A stretch of 5,723 nt of DNA from an uncultured beta proteobacterium (GTDB lineage: Bacteria > Pseudomonadota > Gammaproteobacteria > Burkholderiales > SG8-39). The stretch is taken from positions 9,213 to 14,935 of the forward strand of contig CADEDU010000079.1 of assembly GCA_902826155.1 (NCBI GenBank). The letters run 5' to 3'. Of the stretch, positions 1 through 5,533 are shown piece by piece. Within the stretch, counting starts at the first letter, position 1. The number at the start of each line of letters is the position of its first letter. The notes under the pieces were generated by a model. That model saw only the letters and a list, made by a program, of their open reading frames with translations. It was not told the DNA's origin and searched no databases. Made by a program: the position numbers and the translations under genes.

Positions 1-858
1 CGCTTTCGCGGTCTAGCCGCGGAGGCGATCTACCCGTTGCTCGAACGCGAATTCTCCGAGCCTGCCGGCGACGACGAACACTGGTTCGGCGCCGCCTCTG
101 ACCAAGGCGGCGAAGGCGCGCCGCAAACTGTGCAGTCGCAGCCCGACGCGCACCGGCAAGCCGAGCAGGCGCGCACGCTCGAAGCGCATCGCGACGGAAT
201 CGATGAGTTGGGCACGCGCGGGGCAATGACGCATGCGGCGCTCGCCTCGGAGTGGGAAGACCGGCTCGCCTCGACCGCGAACGCAGCGTTGCTGGCCGGG
301 CGGCTCAGTCCGCACTGGCGCGCGGTGCTGCCGGAAGTCTTCGCGCCGCGGTTGCCGTGGCAGGCGTTGCTCGCACGCTTCCTGATGTATCGGGCGCGCG
401 ATGACTACAGCTACCAGCGGCCCGGGCGACGCAGCTCCGAGGCGTTGCTGCCGGGTCTGGCCAGCACGCAGCTGACGTTGATCGCCGTGCTCGATACGAG
501 CGGATCGATCGGACGCGAAGACTTCCGCGCATTCCTCGATGAACTCGACGCACTCAAGGGGCAGTTGACGGCCCGGCTGATGTTGTTCGCCTGCGATGAT
601 GCGATCGCGCCCGGCGCGCCCTGGACGTTCGAGCCCTGGCAACCGCTGGAGATGCCGCAGGAGATCGCCGGAGGTGGCAGCACGCGGTTCACGCCGGTGT
701 TCGACTGGGTGGCCGAGTGCGGCCTGCGCCCGGACGCGCTGGTCTACTTCACCGACGCGTTGGGCGAGTTTCCCGAGCGCGAACCGGAGTATCCGGTGCT
801 ATGGCTGGTCACCGGCAATGGCTCGGTGCCCTGGGGCGAACGCGTGCAGTTCGCGTGA
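1..858 (+). CDS. VWA-like domain protein, DUF2201 / putative metallopeptidase type (5' partial)
   Basis: The frame is open from the first base and stops with TGA at 856-858, giving 285 visible residues; the true start lies outside the window. The C-terminal part, from about residue 160, reads as a von Willebrand A-like fold. It has a MIDAS-type DTSGS at residues 165-169 after a hydrophobic strand (LTLIAVL), a GGGSTRF segment with Thr near residue 228, and a YFTDALGE strand with Asp near 252. The region before it (SPHWRAVLPEV, PWQALLARFLMYRARDDYSYQRP) matches the linker of DUF2201 proteins, whose N-terminal part is annotated as a putative metallopeptidase. In the family these genes often sit beside a MoxR-type AAA+ ATPase, which would be upstream and unseen here. 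The middle, about residues 20-75, is polar and low in complexity. Its cellular role is unknown; metal-dependent protein binding is inferred from the MIDAS motif. The gene is convergent with the dehalogenase. Confidence 0.85.
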   Translation, partial: RFRGLAAEAIYPLLEREFSEPAGDDEHWFGAASDQGGEGAPQTVQSQPDAHRQAEQARTLEAHRDGIDELGTRGAMTHAALASEWEDRLASTANAALLAGRLSPHWRAVLPEVFAPRLPWQALLARFLMYRARDDYSYQRPGRRSSEALLPGLASTQLTLIAVLDTSGSIGREDFRAFLDELDALKGQLTARLMLFACDDAIAPGAPWTFEPWQPLEMPQEIAGGGSTRFTPVFDWVAECGLRPDALVYFTDALGEFPEREPEYPVLWLVTGNGSVPWGERVQFA

Positions 859-918
859 GGGCGCGTGATCGTTGCATAGGGTCGTGAGAACCGAATGCGA
901 GAACCGAGCGTGGACGGC

Positions 919-1590
919 TCAGCGCGTAACCAGTCGCGGCAGATCGGCGAGCGATTTGAGAACGTGATCGGGCGGAGCGCCCAGCGCATCGACTGGCGCG
1001 TCGGTGCGGTTGATCCAGAACGCGTGGAAGCCGAACGCTTTCGCGCCGCACGCATCCCAGCAGTTCGACGACACGAAGCCGATCTCATCGGCTGGCAGTT
1101 CGAGCCGGTCGACCGCCAGCTGATACACGCGCGGCGTCGGCTTGTAGATGTGCAGCGCATCGACGCTGATGACGTCGCTGATCCAACGATCGAGGCCACT
1201 GTTGGCCACCAGCGGCTCGAGCATGCTGGGCGATCCATTCGACAGAATCGCGCAGGGTATCGGGCGCAGTGCTTCGAGCGCATCGCGCGTTTCGGCGAAC
1301 GGCTCCAGGCGCAGATAGGCTTCGAGCAGCGTGCCGACCCGTTCATCGTCGCAGGGCAGATGCAGATTCGTGGCGGCGTAGCGCAGCGCTGCAATGGTGA
1401 TCTCGCGGAAATCGACGTAGCGGCCCATCAAGCTGCGCTGCCATGTCCATTCCAGTTGTTTTGCCCGCCACAACTGCGAGACGGCATTGCCCTTCTCGGG
1501 CCACAGGCGCTCGCAGGCGGCGATCACCGAGTGAACATCGTATAGCGTGCCATAGGCATCGAACACCAACGCGGACAGCTTCGGGATCAT
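919..1590 (-). CDS. L-2-haloacid dehalogenase (haloacid dehalogenase type II)
   Basis: This 223-residue protein has the usual family length. Members hydrolyse L-2-haloalkanoic acids to D-2-hydroxy acids through an aspartyl-ester intermediate, in the cytoplasm. HAD motif I is FDAYGTLYDVHSV with nucleophile Asp11 and Thr15. Arg42 lies in WRAKQLEWTW, a block typical of type II dehalogenases. Motif II is SNGSP (Ser117, Asn118). Motif III carries Lys150 and Tyr156 (YKPTPRVYQ). The C-terminal SSNCWDACGAKAFG supplies Ser174, Asn176 and Asp179. All are within one position of the residues known to be catalytic or substrate-binding in Pseudomonas L-DEX, so the enzyme looks intact. The ATG at 1588-1590 is fixed by a strong AAGGAGGGG six bases upstream and by the motif I spacing. 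The gene is divergent from the acyl-CoA synthetase and convergent with the VWA-like gene. The natural substrate is unknown; some members are kept without a known halogenated substrate. Confidence 0.93.
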   Translation of the reverse strand: MIPKLSALVFDAYGTLYDVHSVIAACERLWPEKGNAVSQLWRAKQLEWTWQRSLMGRYVDFREITIAALRYAATNLHLPCDDERVGTLLEAYLRLEPFAETRDALEALRPIPCAILSNGSPSMLEPLVANSGLDRWISDVISVDALHIYKPTPRVYQLAVDRLELPADEIGFVSSNCWDACGAKAFGFHAFWINRTDAPVDALGAPPDHVLKSLADLPRLVTR

Positions 1591-1596
1591 CTCGTT

Positions 1597-1605
1597 CCCC
1601 TCCTT
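1597..1605 (-). promoter_or_regulatory. Strong ribosome binding site of the haloacid dehalogenase gene
   Basis: Read on the minus strand the bases are AAGGAGGGG, six bases before the ATG at 1590. It is the best Shine-Dalgarno match in the window and fixes the dehalogenase start. Confidence 0.8.
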
Positions 1606-1642
1606 GCAAGGGTCGGGCCGTCATCGCTTCACTCGAGCGCGG

Positions 1643-1657
1643 CATTGTGACACGATG
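1643..1657. promoter_or_regulatory. Operator-like palindrome between the divergent dehalogenase and ligase genes
   Basis: CATTGTG-A-CACGATG is an inverted repeat with 7-bp half-sites, 6 of 7 positions complementary, around a central A. It lies 53 bp from the dehalogenase start and 33 bp from the preferred ligase start, where a regulator of either gene could bind. I found no convincing -35/-10 pair beside it, and no regulator gene is in the window, so the role is inferred. Confidence 0.3.
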
Positions 1658-1689
1658 TTCCGATCGCCGTGCCGCTGAGAATCGAGAGC

Positions 1690-3339
1690 ATGCGTGTCGA
1701 TCGTTACGATGAGATTTATCGCGCCTGGCGCTGGCAGGTGCCCGAGCGCTTCAATATGGGCGTCGCTTGTTGTGGGCGTCATGCGCTCGATCGACATCGA
1801 TTCGCGCTGTACTGGGAAGACGAGTCCGGCGCGACCAGCGCGCACACTTACTGGGATCTGCAGCAGGACGCCAATCGACTATCGAATGCGTTGCGCGCGC
1901 TCGGCGTGACGCGCGGCGACCGCGTCGGCATCATCCTGCCGCAGCGTCCGGAGACGGTGATCGCGCACATCGCTTGCTATCAGATGGGCGCCGTGGCGAT
2001 GCCGCTCTCGATTCTGTTCGGGCCCGATGCGCTCGAGTATCGATTGCACAACAGTGCGACGAGCGTGGCGCTGGTCGATCCAGCGTCCCTGGCGAATCTG
2101 TTGCAAGTGCGCGATCAACTGCCTTCGTTGCGGCACGTGATCGGTGTGGCAGGCGCGCGCGAGGCGGGCGTCACACCGTGGGAGACGCTGCTCGCCAAAG
2201 GGTCACGGCGATTCGCGCCGGTCGATACGGCGGCTGAAGATCCGGCGTTGCTCGTGTACACCAGCGGCACGACCGGTCCGCCCAAGGGCGCACTCAAGCC
2301 GCATCGGGTGATGCTCGGCAACCTCTCGGGTTTCGATCACAGTCACGACCTGTTTCCGAAGCCAGGCGACATGTTCTGGTCGCCCGCGGACTGGGCCTGG
2401 ACCGGTGGCCTGATGGATGCGCTCTTGCCCACGATGTACCACGGCCATCCGATCCTGGGCTATCGCGGCCGGTTCGATCCGGAGCGAGCGTTCCATCTGC
2501 TCGACAAGTACGGCATCCGCAACACGTTCCTGTTTCCGACCGCGCTCAAGATGATGATGAAGGCGGTGCCCGAGCCGCGTACGCGCTTCGAGCTGCGGTT
2601 GCGCTCGATCATGAGCGCGGGAGAAGCGGTGGGCGAGACCGTGTTCGCGTGGGCGCAAGAGCAGCTCGGCGTCACGATCAATGAGATGTTCGGCCAGACC
2701 GAGATCAACTACATCGTCGGCAACTCGCACACGTTGTGGCCGGCCAAGCCCGGGTCGATGGGGCGTGCCTATCCAGGCCATCGAGTCGGACTCATCGATG
2801 ACACCGGCAATGAAGTTCCGCCGGGCGAAGTCGGCGAGGTGAGCGTGCGCGTCACCGACATGCATGGCGCGCGCGATCCGGTGTTCTTCCTGGGCTATTG
2901 GGACAACCCGGAGGCGACCGCGGACAAATACAGCGGCGAGTGGTGCCGCACCGGTGATCTGGCGAAGGCCGATGAGCAGGGCTACTTCTGGTACCAGGGC
3001 CGCGCTGACGACGTGTTCAAGAGCGCGGGTTATCGCATCGGCCCTTCGGAGATCGAGAACTGCCTGCTCAAGCACGCGGCCGTGGCGAACGTGGCGGTGA
3101 TCGGCAAGCCCGACGCAGAGCGCACCAATATCGTCAAGGCGTTCATCGTGCTGCAGCCGGGGCACGCGCCGTCGCCGGCGCTCGAGGAGGAACTCAGGCA
3201 GCACGTGCGCGGCAAGCTCGCGCCGTACGAGTATCCGAAGGAGATCGAGTTCATCGACGCGCTGCCGATGACCACCACCGGCAAGGTGCAGCGCCGCGTG
3301 CTGCGTCAGCGCGAAGAGGACGAGTCGCGCGGCCGCTAG
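1690..3339 (+). CDS. AMP-forming acyl-CoA synthetase (medium-chain/MACS-like, acetyl-CoA synthetase superfamily)
   Basis: The enzyme activates a carboxylic acid with ATP to an acyl-adenylate and then transfers it to CoA. From the ATG at 1690 it is 549 residues, a normal full length. Visible ANL-superfamily motifs, in order: the phosphate-binding loop YTSGTTGPPKGALKPHR from about residue 190; FGQTE at 334-338 (adenine-site A5 motif); RTGD at 420-423; the hinge and A8 region GRADDVFKSAGYRIGPSEIE at about 437-456; and TTTGKVQRR with the expected catalytic Lys532. WSPADWAWTGGLMDALLP and the overall pattern resemble medium-chain and aromatic/short-chain acyl-CoA ligases of the MACS type, but substrate cannot be assigned. 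An in-frame GTG at 1669 would add seven residues. ATG 1690 is preferred because GAGA lies nine bases upstream and homologues start close to RYDEIYRAWRW. The gene is convergent with the maoC-like gene, 38 bp apart, so the two are not co-transcribed. Confidence 0.93.
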   Translation: MRVDRYDEIYRAWRWQVPERFNMGVACCGRHALDRHRFALYWEDESGATSAHTYWDLQQDANRLSNALRALGVTRGDRVGIILPQRPETVIAHIACYQMGAVAMPLSILFGPDALEYRLHNSATSVALVDPASLANLLQVRDQLPSLRHVIGVAGAREAGVTPWETLLAKGSRRFAPVDTAAEDPALLVYTSGTTGPPKGALKPHRVMLGNLSGFDHSHDLFPKPGDMFWSPADWAWTGGLMDALLPTMYHGHPILGYRGRFDPERAFHLLDKYGIRNTFLFPTALKMMMKAVPEPRTRFELRLRSIMSAGEAVGETVFAWAQEQLGVTINEMFGQTEINYIVGNSHTLWPAKPGSMGRAYPGHRVGLIDDTGNEVPPGEVGEVSVRVTDMHGARDPVFFLGYWDNPEATADKYSGEWCRTGDLAKADEQGYFWYQGRADDVFKSAGYRIGPSEIENCLLKHAAVANVAVIGKPDAERTNIVKAFIVLQPGHAPSPALEEELRQHVRGKLAPYEYPKEIEFIDALPMTTTGKVQRRVLRQREEDESRGR

Positions 3340-3353
3340 CTGCTGGCTGGCGA

Positions 3354-3372
3354 CCCCCGGCATCGCCGGAGG
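3354..3372. terminator. Weak hairpin between convergent ligase and maoC-like genes
   Basis: The 38-bp gap between the two stop codons contains CCGGC-ATC-GCCGG (3357-3369). One C/A mismatch and two further C-G pairs extend the stem to 3354-3372. It could serve as a short bidirectional terminator, but no T-tract follows on either strand and the stem is short. Confidence 0.3.
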
Positions 3373-3377
3373 ATGGT

Positions 3378-3812
3378 TCAGGCGTTCGCGACCAGGATCT
3401 TGCCTGCGCCTTGCACCACCACCACGCCGTCCTGGTTGGTGCACACGCCTTCTAGCACGGCGATACCGCCGCCCTGTTTGGGCTTGTCGATCTTCTCGGT
3501 GATGGTCCAGCGCGTGGTGAGCGTATCGCCGATGCGCACCGGCGCGGTGAACTTGCAGTGATGCTCGAGGTACGCGATGGCCGTGGAGTGGAAGTACATG
3601 CCCACCGGCGCGGCGACCAGCGCACTGGTGAACGGCCCGTGCAGGATGCGCGAGCCGAAGCGCGATTGCCTGGCGAACGTTTCGTTGACGTGCAGCGGAT
3701 TGAAATCGCCGAACATGCCCGAGCCCATCACCAGATGCGTTTCGGTGACGGTGAGCGCGGTCTCGAATGATTCGCCCACGGCGATCTGGTTGTAGGCCTT
3801 GCCGCGAAACAT
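3378..3812 (-). CDS. MaoC-like dehydratase / (R)-specific enoyl-CoA hydratase family protein
   Basis: This 144-residue protein is a single hot-dog domain, the usual size of stand-alone MaoC/PhaJ-type hydratases, which add water across trans-2-enoyl-CoA thioesters as dimers. The hydratase-2 signature is clear: GMFGDFNPLHVNETFARQS carries Asp36, Asn38 and His41, matching the catalytic Asp/His pair, and is followed by FGSRILHGPFTSALVA. The second half (KFTAPVRIGDTLTTRWTITEK and EGVCTNQDGVVVVQG) gives the typical hot-dog strands. ATG at 3810-3812 is chosen because AGAGGG lies five bases upstream and homologues start with a short lead-in such as FRGKAYNQI. The frame stays open upstream, but that part looks non-coding. 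The gene is divergent from the hydroxylase operon and convergent with the acyl-CoA synthetase. Substrate chain length or type cannot be told, and related MaoC proteins include dehydratases and non-catalytic forms. Confidence 0.9.
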   Translation of the reverse strand: MFRGKAYNQIAVGESFETALTVTETHLVMGSGMFGDFNPLHVNETFARQSRFGSRILHGPFTSALVAAPVGMYFHSTAIAYLEHHCKFTAPVRIGDTLTTRWTITEKIDKPKQGGGIAVLEGVCTNQDGVVVVQGAGKILVANA

Positions 3813-3817
3813 GAATG

Positions 3818-3823
3818 CCCTCT
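3818..3823 (-). promoter_or_regulatory. Ribosome binding site of the maoC-like gene
   Basis: On the minus strand AGAGGG stands five bases before the ATG at 3812. It decides the start against longer in-frame extensions. Confidence 0.6.
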
Positions 3824-3859
3824 GACGGTTGCGAAGAACTCGGATGGCGATGCCGATCC

Positions 3860-3868
3860 AGCATAGCA
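3860..3868 (-). promoter_or_regulatory. Possible extended -10 promoter of the maoC-like gene
   Basis: The minus strand reads TGC-TATGCT, a TGn-extended -10 with 4 of 6 matches to TATAAT, placed about 48 bases before the start codon. The stretch 17 bp upstream (GGCGGC-like) is not a -35 box, so the call rests on the extended -10 alone. Confidence 0.3.
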
Positions 3869-3961
3869 CCGGCCTTCCGCGCCGCCGCCGTCGCGGGTGA
3901 CGCGCCGCGCGAGGCGCCGTCTCGCCAGGCCGTGGCGAAGATCGAACCTGCCCCGGTTTTC

Positions 3962-3990
3962 TTGACAGCCACATGCGGCGAACCAATACT
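3962..3990 (+). promoter_or_regulatory. Sigma-70 type promoter of the hydroxylase subunit operon
   Basis: A perfect -35 box TTGACA (3962-3967) is followed by a 17-bp spacer and AATACT (3985-3990), 4 of 6 matches to TATAAT. The preceding run CGGTTTTC is locally AT-richer than its surroundings. Transcription would start near 3996-3998, giving a leader of about 94 bases before the ATG at 4091. It is the only near-consensus promoter I could find in this GC-rich window. Confidence 0.6.
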
Positions 3991-3991
3991 G

Positions 3992-4047
3992 CGGCCGCGT
4001 TCCAAACGATTCCGGCCGCGTCCCAACGACTCCGGCCGCATTCCAAG
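3992..4047 (+). repeat. Three tandem imperfect repeats at the predicted transcription start, operator-like
   Basis: The core CGGCCGC-R-T-Y-CCAA occurs at 3992-4005, 4013-4026 and 4033-4046. Only two of its 14 positions vary. Start-to-start distances are 21 and 20 bp, about two helical turns, so all copies face the same side of the DNA. The first two copies also share a downstream ACGA-Y-TC. The uneven 21/20 spacing breaks any reading frame, which argues against a coding repeat. Because the array starts at the expected +1 position of the TTGACA promoter, binding by a repressor or by a co-operative regulator is a plausible role. No regulator gene is visible. Confidence 0.55.
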
Positions 4048-4067
4048 TTCGCGCGTTTGCGCGCGCG
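4048..4067 (+). promoter_or_regulatory. Leader hairpin upstream of the FAD subunit gene
   Basis: TTCGCGCG (4048-4055), loop TTTG, and CGCGCGAA (4060-4067) form a perfect 8-bp stem, mostly G-C pairs. It directly follows the third repeat and ends 23 bases before the ATG at 4091. No T-run follows, so it is not a typical terminator. It may affect translation or stability of the leader, or be a DNA-level palindromic binding site. Confidence 0.4.
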
Positions 4068-4090
4068 AATCGCTCCTGCCGGTCACGCCG

Positions 4091-4960
4091 ATGAAACCAC
4101 CACTCTTTACGTATCACGACCCGCGCAGCGTGCCCGATGCGCTGAAGCTGCTGGCGAGCCTGGACAACGCCAAGGTGCTGGCGGGCGGGCAGTCGCTGAT
4201 GCCGATGCTCAACATGCGGCTGGTGCTGCCCGATCACGTCATCGACATCAACGAGATCGCCGGTCTGTCGGGGATCGAGGTGCGCGGTAACGATCTGTAT
4301 ATCGGTGCGATGACGCGGCAGCGCGACCTGGAGTTCTCGCCCATCGTTAGGGAGCATTGTCCGCTGCTGCACGAGGCACTCACCAACGTCGGCCATCGCC
4401 AGACGCGCAATCGCGGCACCTTCGGCGGCAGCCTGTGCCACCTCGACCCGGCGGCCGAACAGCCAACCGTGGCGATGGCGATGGACGCCGTCGTGATCGC
4501 CGAATCGGCCAAGGGCAAACGCGAGATTCCGATCCGCGATTTCTGCCAGGGCACGATGACCACCGCGATCGCTCCCGACGAGCTGATGATCGGTGCACGT
4601 TTACCGCTGTGGCCCAAGGGACATGGCTTCGCGTTCGTCGAGTTCTCGCGCCGCCACGGTGATTTCGCGATGGCGGGCGCCGCGATCCTGATGACCGTAA
4701 ACACGGCAGGCAAGATCGAGCGTGCGTCGGTGACGTTGTGCGGAGTCGGCAGCGGTCCGGCGCGCCTGGCGAAAGCCGAGCAAGCGCTGGTGGGGTCCGC
4801 GGGCGGGCAGCAAGTCTTCGCTGCGGCTGCGCAGGCGGCCACCGAGATCGAGGCGCAGGGCGATGTGCACGCCTCGCCGGAATATCGCTCGCACCTGGCT
4901 CGCGTGCTCACCGAACGGGCGCTGGCGATCGCCTTCAATCGCGCGACAGTAAAGCGCTGA
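4091..4960 (+). CDS. FAD-binding (medium) subunit of a xanthine dehydrogenase/CO dehydrogenase-family molybdenum hydroxylase
   Basis: The 289-residue product matches the usual CoxM length. In these enzymes the subunit carries FAD and passes electrons from the iron-sulfur subunit to the final acceptor, in a cytoplasmic (MSL)2-type complex. The first FAD motif is AGGQSLMPMLNMR (residues 31-43) and the second is NRGTFGGSLCHLDPAAE (about 107-123). The C-terminal third (SVTLCGVGSGPARLAKAEQAL, then YRSHLARVLTERAL) fits the CO dehydrogenase flavoprotein C-terminal domain. The start MKPPLFTYHDPRSV agrees with homologues. No Shine-Dalgarno is visible before the ATG, and the longer in-frame extension covers the promoter and repeats, so it is rejected. 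The [4Fe-4S] loop found in 4-hydroxybenzoyl-CoA reductase beta subunits is not evident at this length. The small-subunit gene follows 23 bp downstream. The substrate depends on the large subunit, which is absent here. Confidence 0.9.
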   Translation: MKPPLFTYHDPRSVPDALKLLASLDNAKVLAGGQSLMPMLNMRLVLPDHVIDINEIAGLSGIEVRGNDLYIGAMTRQRDLEFSPIVREHCPLLHEALTNVGHRQTRNRGTFGGSLCHLDPAAEQPTVAMAMDAVVIAESAKGKREIPIRDFCQGTMTTAIAPDELMIGARLPLWPKGHGFAFVEFSRRHGDFAMAGAAILMTVNTAGKIERASVTLCGVGSGPARLAKAEQALVGSAGGQQVFAAAAQAATEIEAQGDVHASPEYRSHLARVLTERALAIAFNRATVKR

Positions 4961-4967
4961 GGAATCG

Positions 4968-4973
4968 AGAGGA
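4968..4973 (+). promoter_or_regulatory. Ribosome binding site of the iron-sulfur subunit gene
   Basis: AGAGGA lies ten bases before the ATG at 4984, a slightly long spacing. A second in-frame ATG at 4993 would make the spacing much worse, so 4984 is preferred. Confidence 0.5.
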
Positions 4974-4983
4974 AATCAGAACC

Positions 4984-5478
4984 ATGCCCGACATGCGCAA
5001 GATCGCCGTGACCGTCAACGGCAAGCGCTACGAGCGCGAGGTCGAAACCCGCTACACGCTTGCCGACTTCCTGAGACACGAGTTGCGGCTGACCGGCACG
5101 CACGTCGGTTGCGAGCATGGTGTGTGCGGGGCCTGCACAATCCTGGTCAACGGGCACTCGGCCCGCTCGTGCCTGATGCTGGCGGTGCAGGCCAACGGCA
5201 AGGAGCTGACCACGGTTGAAGGGCTTGCCAATCCCGACGGTTCCTTGAACGTCCTGCAGAACGCGTTCTGGGAGAAGCACGGCCTGCAATGCGGCTTCTG
5301 CACGCCGGGCATGCTCACCACGCTCACCGAGTTCCTGCGCGACAACCCCAATCCCACCGAACAGGAAGTGCGCATCGCGATCAGCGGCAATCTTTGCCGC
5401 TGCACCGGCTATCAGGGCATCGTCGACGCCGCGCTGCTTGCTGCCGAGCGGCTGCGCGAAGGCAAGGTCAGCGCCTAA
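4984..5478 (+). CDS. 2x[2Fe-2S] iron-sulfur (small) subunit of a molybdenum hydroxylase
   Basis: This 164-residue protein is a typical CoxS-type subunit that moves electrons from the molybdenum site of the large subunit to FAD. The N-terminal plant-ferredoxin-like domain binds the first cluster with Cys43, Cys48, Cys51 and Cys63 (GCEHGVCGACTILVNG, then SC). The C-terminal four-helix domain binds the second with Cys103, Cys106, Cys138 and Cys140 (QCGFCTPGM and NLCRCTGYQGI). Gln102, just before Cys103, is the residue that contacts the pterin cofactor in this family. All eight ligands are present, so the subunit looks functional. It follows the FAD subunit gene by 23 bp and is surely co-transcribed. 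The operon then ends at a perfect hairpin instead of continuing into a large molybdopterin-binding subunit. Family members act on CO, purines, nicotinate, aldehydes, N-heterocycles or hydroxybenzoyl-CoA; the choice cannot be made here. Confidence 0.94.
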   Translation: MPDMRKIAVTVNGKRYEREVETRYTLADFLRHELRLTGTHVGCEHGVCGACTILVNGHSARSCLMLAVQANGKELTTVEGLANPDGSLNVLQNAFWEKHGLQCGFCTPGMLTTLTEFLRDNPNPTEQEVRIAISGNLCRCTGYQGIVDAALLAAERLREGKVSA

Positions 5479-5480
5479 GC

Positions 5481-5505
5481 CGCCTGACGGCAATGCCGTC
5501 AGGCG
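5481..5505. terminator. Perfect 11-bp hairpin between convergent genes, probable bidirectional terminator
   Basis: CGCCTGACGGC, loop AAT and GCCGTCAGGCG form an uninterrupted 11-bp stem, two bases after the small-subunit stop codon and 28 bases from the stop of the convergent transporter gene. The downstream CTCTGCAT is only weakly T-rich. Position and stem strength favour transcription termination or 3'-end protection for both genes. Confidence 0.65.
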
Positions 5506-5533
5506 CTCTGCATACCGGCGCCTCGCGTCCAGC

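Noticed and set aside
895..1545. A 216-codon plus-strand open frame across the dehalogenase
   Set aside because: It is antisense to a gene with a full set of catalytic residues and a strong ribosome binding site, and shows no domain of its own.
1669..1689. A GTG start for the acyl-CoA synthetase
   Set aside because: No Shine-Dalgarno precedes it. The ATG at 1690 has GAGA nine bases upstream and matches the usual start of the family. It remains possible.
1591..1689. Promoter boxes for the dehalogenase and ligase in their shared gap, such as a TTGCAA -35 on the plus strand or a CACAAT -10 on the minus strand
   Set aside because: None has a partner box at 16-18 bp, so I could not support either promoter.
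3976..3986. A possible fourth degenerate copy of the tandem repeat (CGGC-GAA-CCAA) inside the promoter spacer
   Set aside because: It lacks three core bases and lies 16 bp from the next copy, out of phase with the 20-21 bp steps.
2203..4086. A 627-codon open frame on the minus strand antisense to the acyl-CoA synthetase and reaching past the maoC-like gene
   Set aside because: It is rich in Arg, His and Ala with no recognisable domain, as expected for a mirror frame in GC-rich coding DNA. It overlaps the maoC-like gene in a different frame and is opposite well-supported motifs of the ligase.
3815..4090. An N-terminal extension of the FAD subunit by 92 codons
   Set aside because: The extension would translate the TTGACA promoter, the repeats and the hairpin. 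Its residues look non-coding, and family members begin at the MKPPLFTYHDP segment.
4234..5493. A 419-codon open frame on the minus strand opposite the two hydroxylase subunit genes
   Set aside because: The plus-strand genes in this stretch carry complete FAD and iron-sulfur motifs. The minus frame shows no domain and has the composition of a GC-driven shadow.
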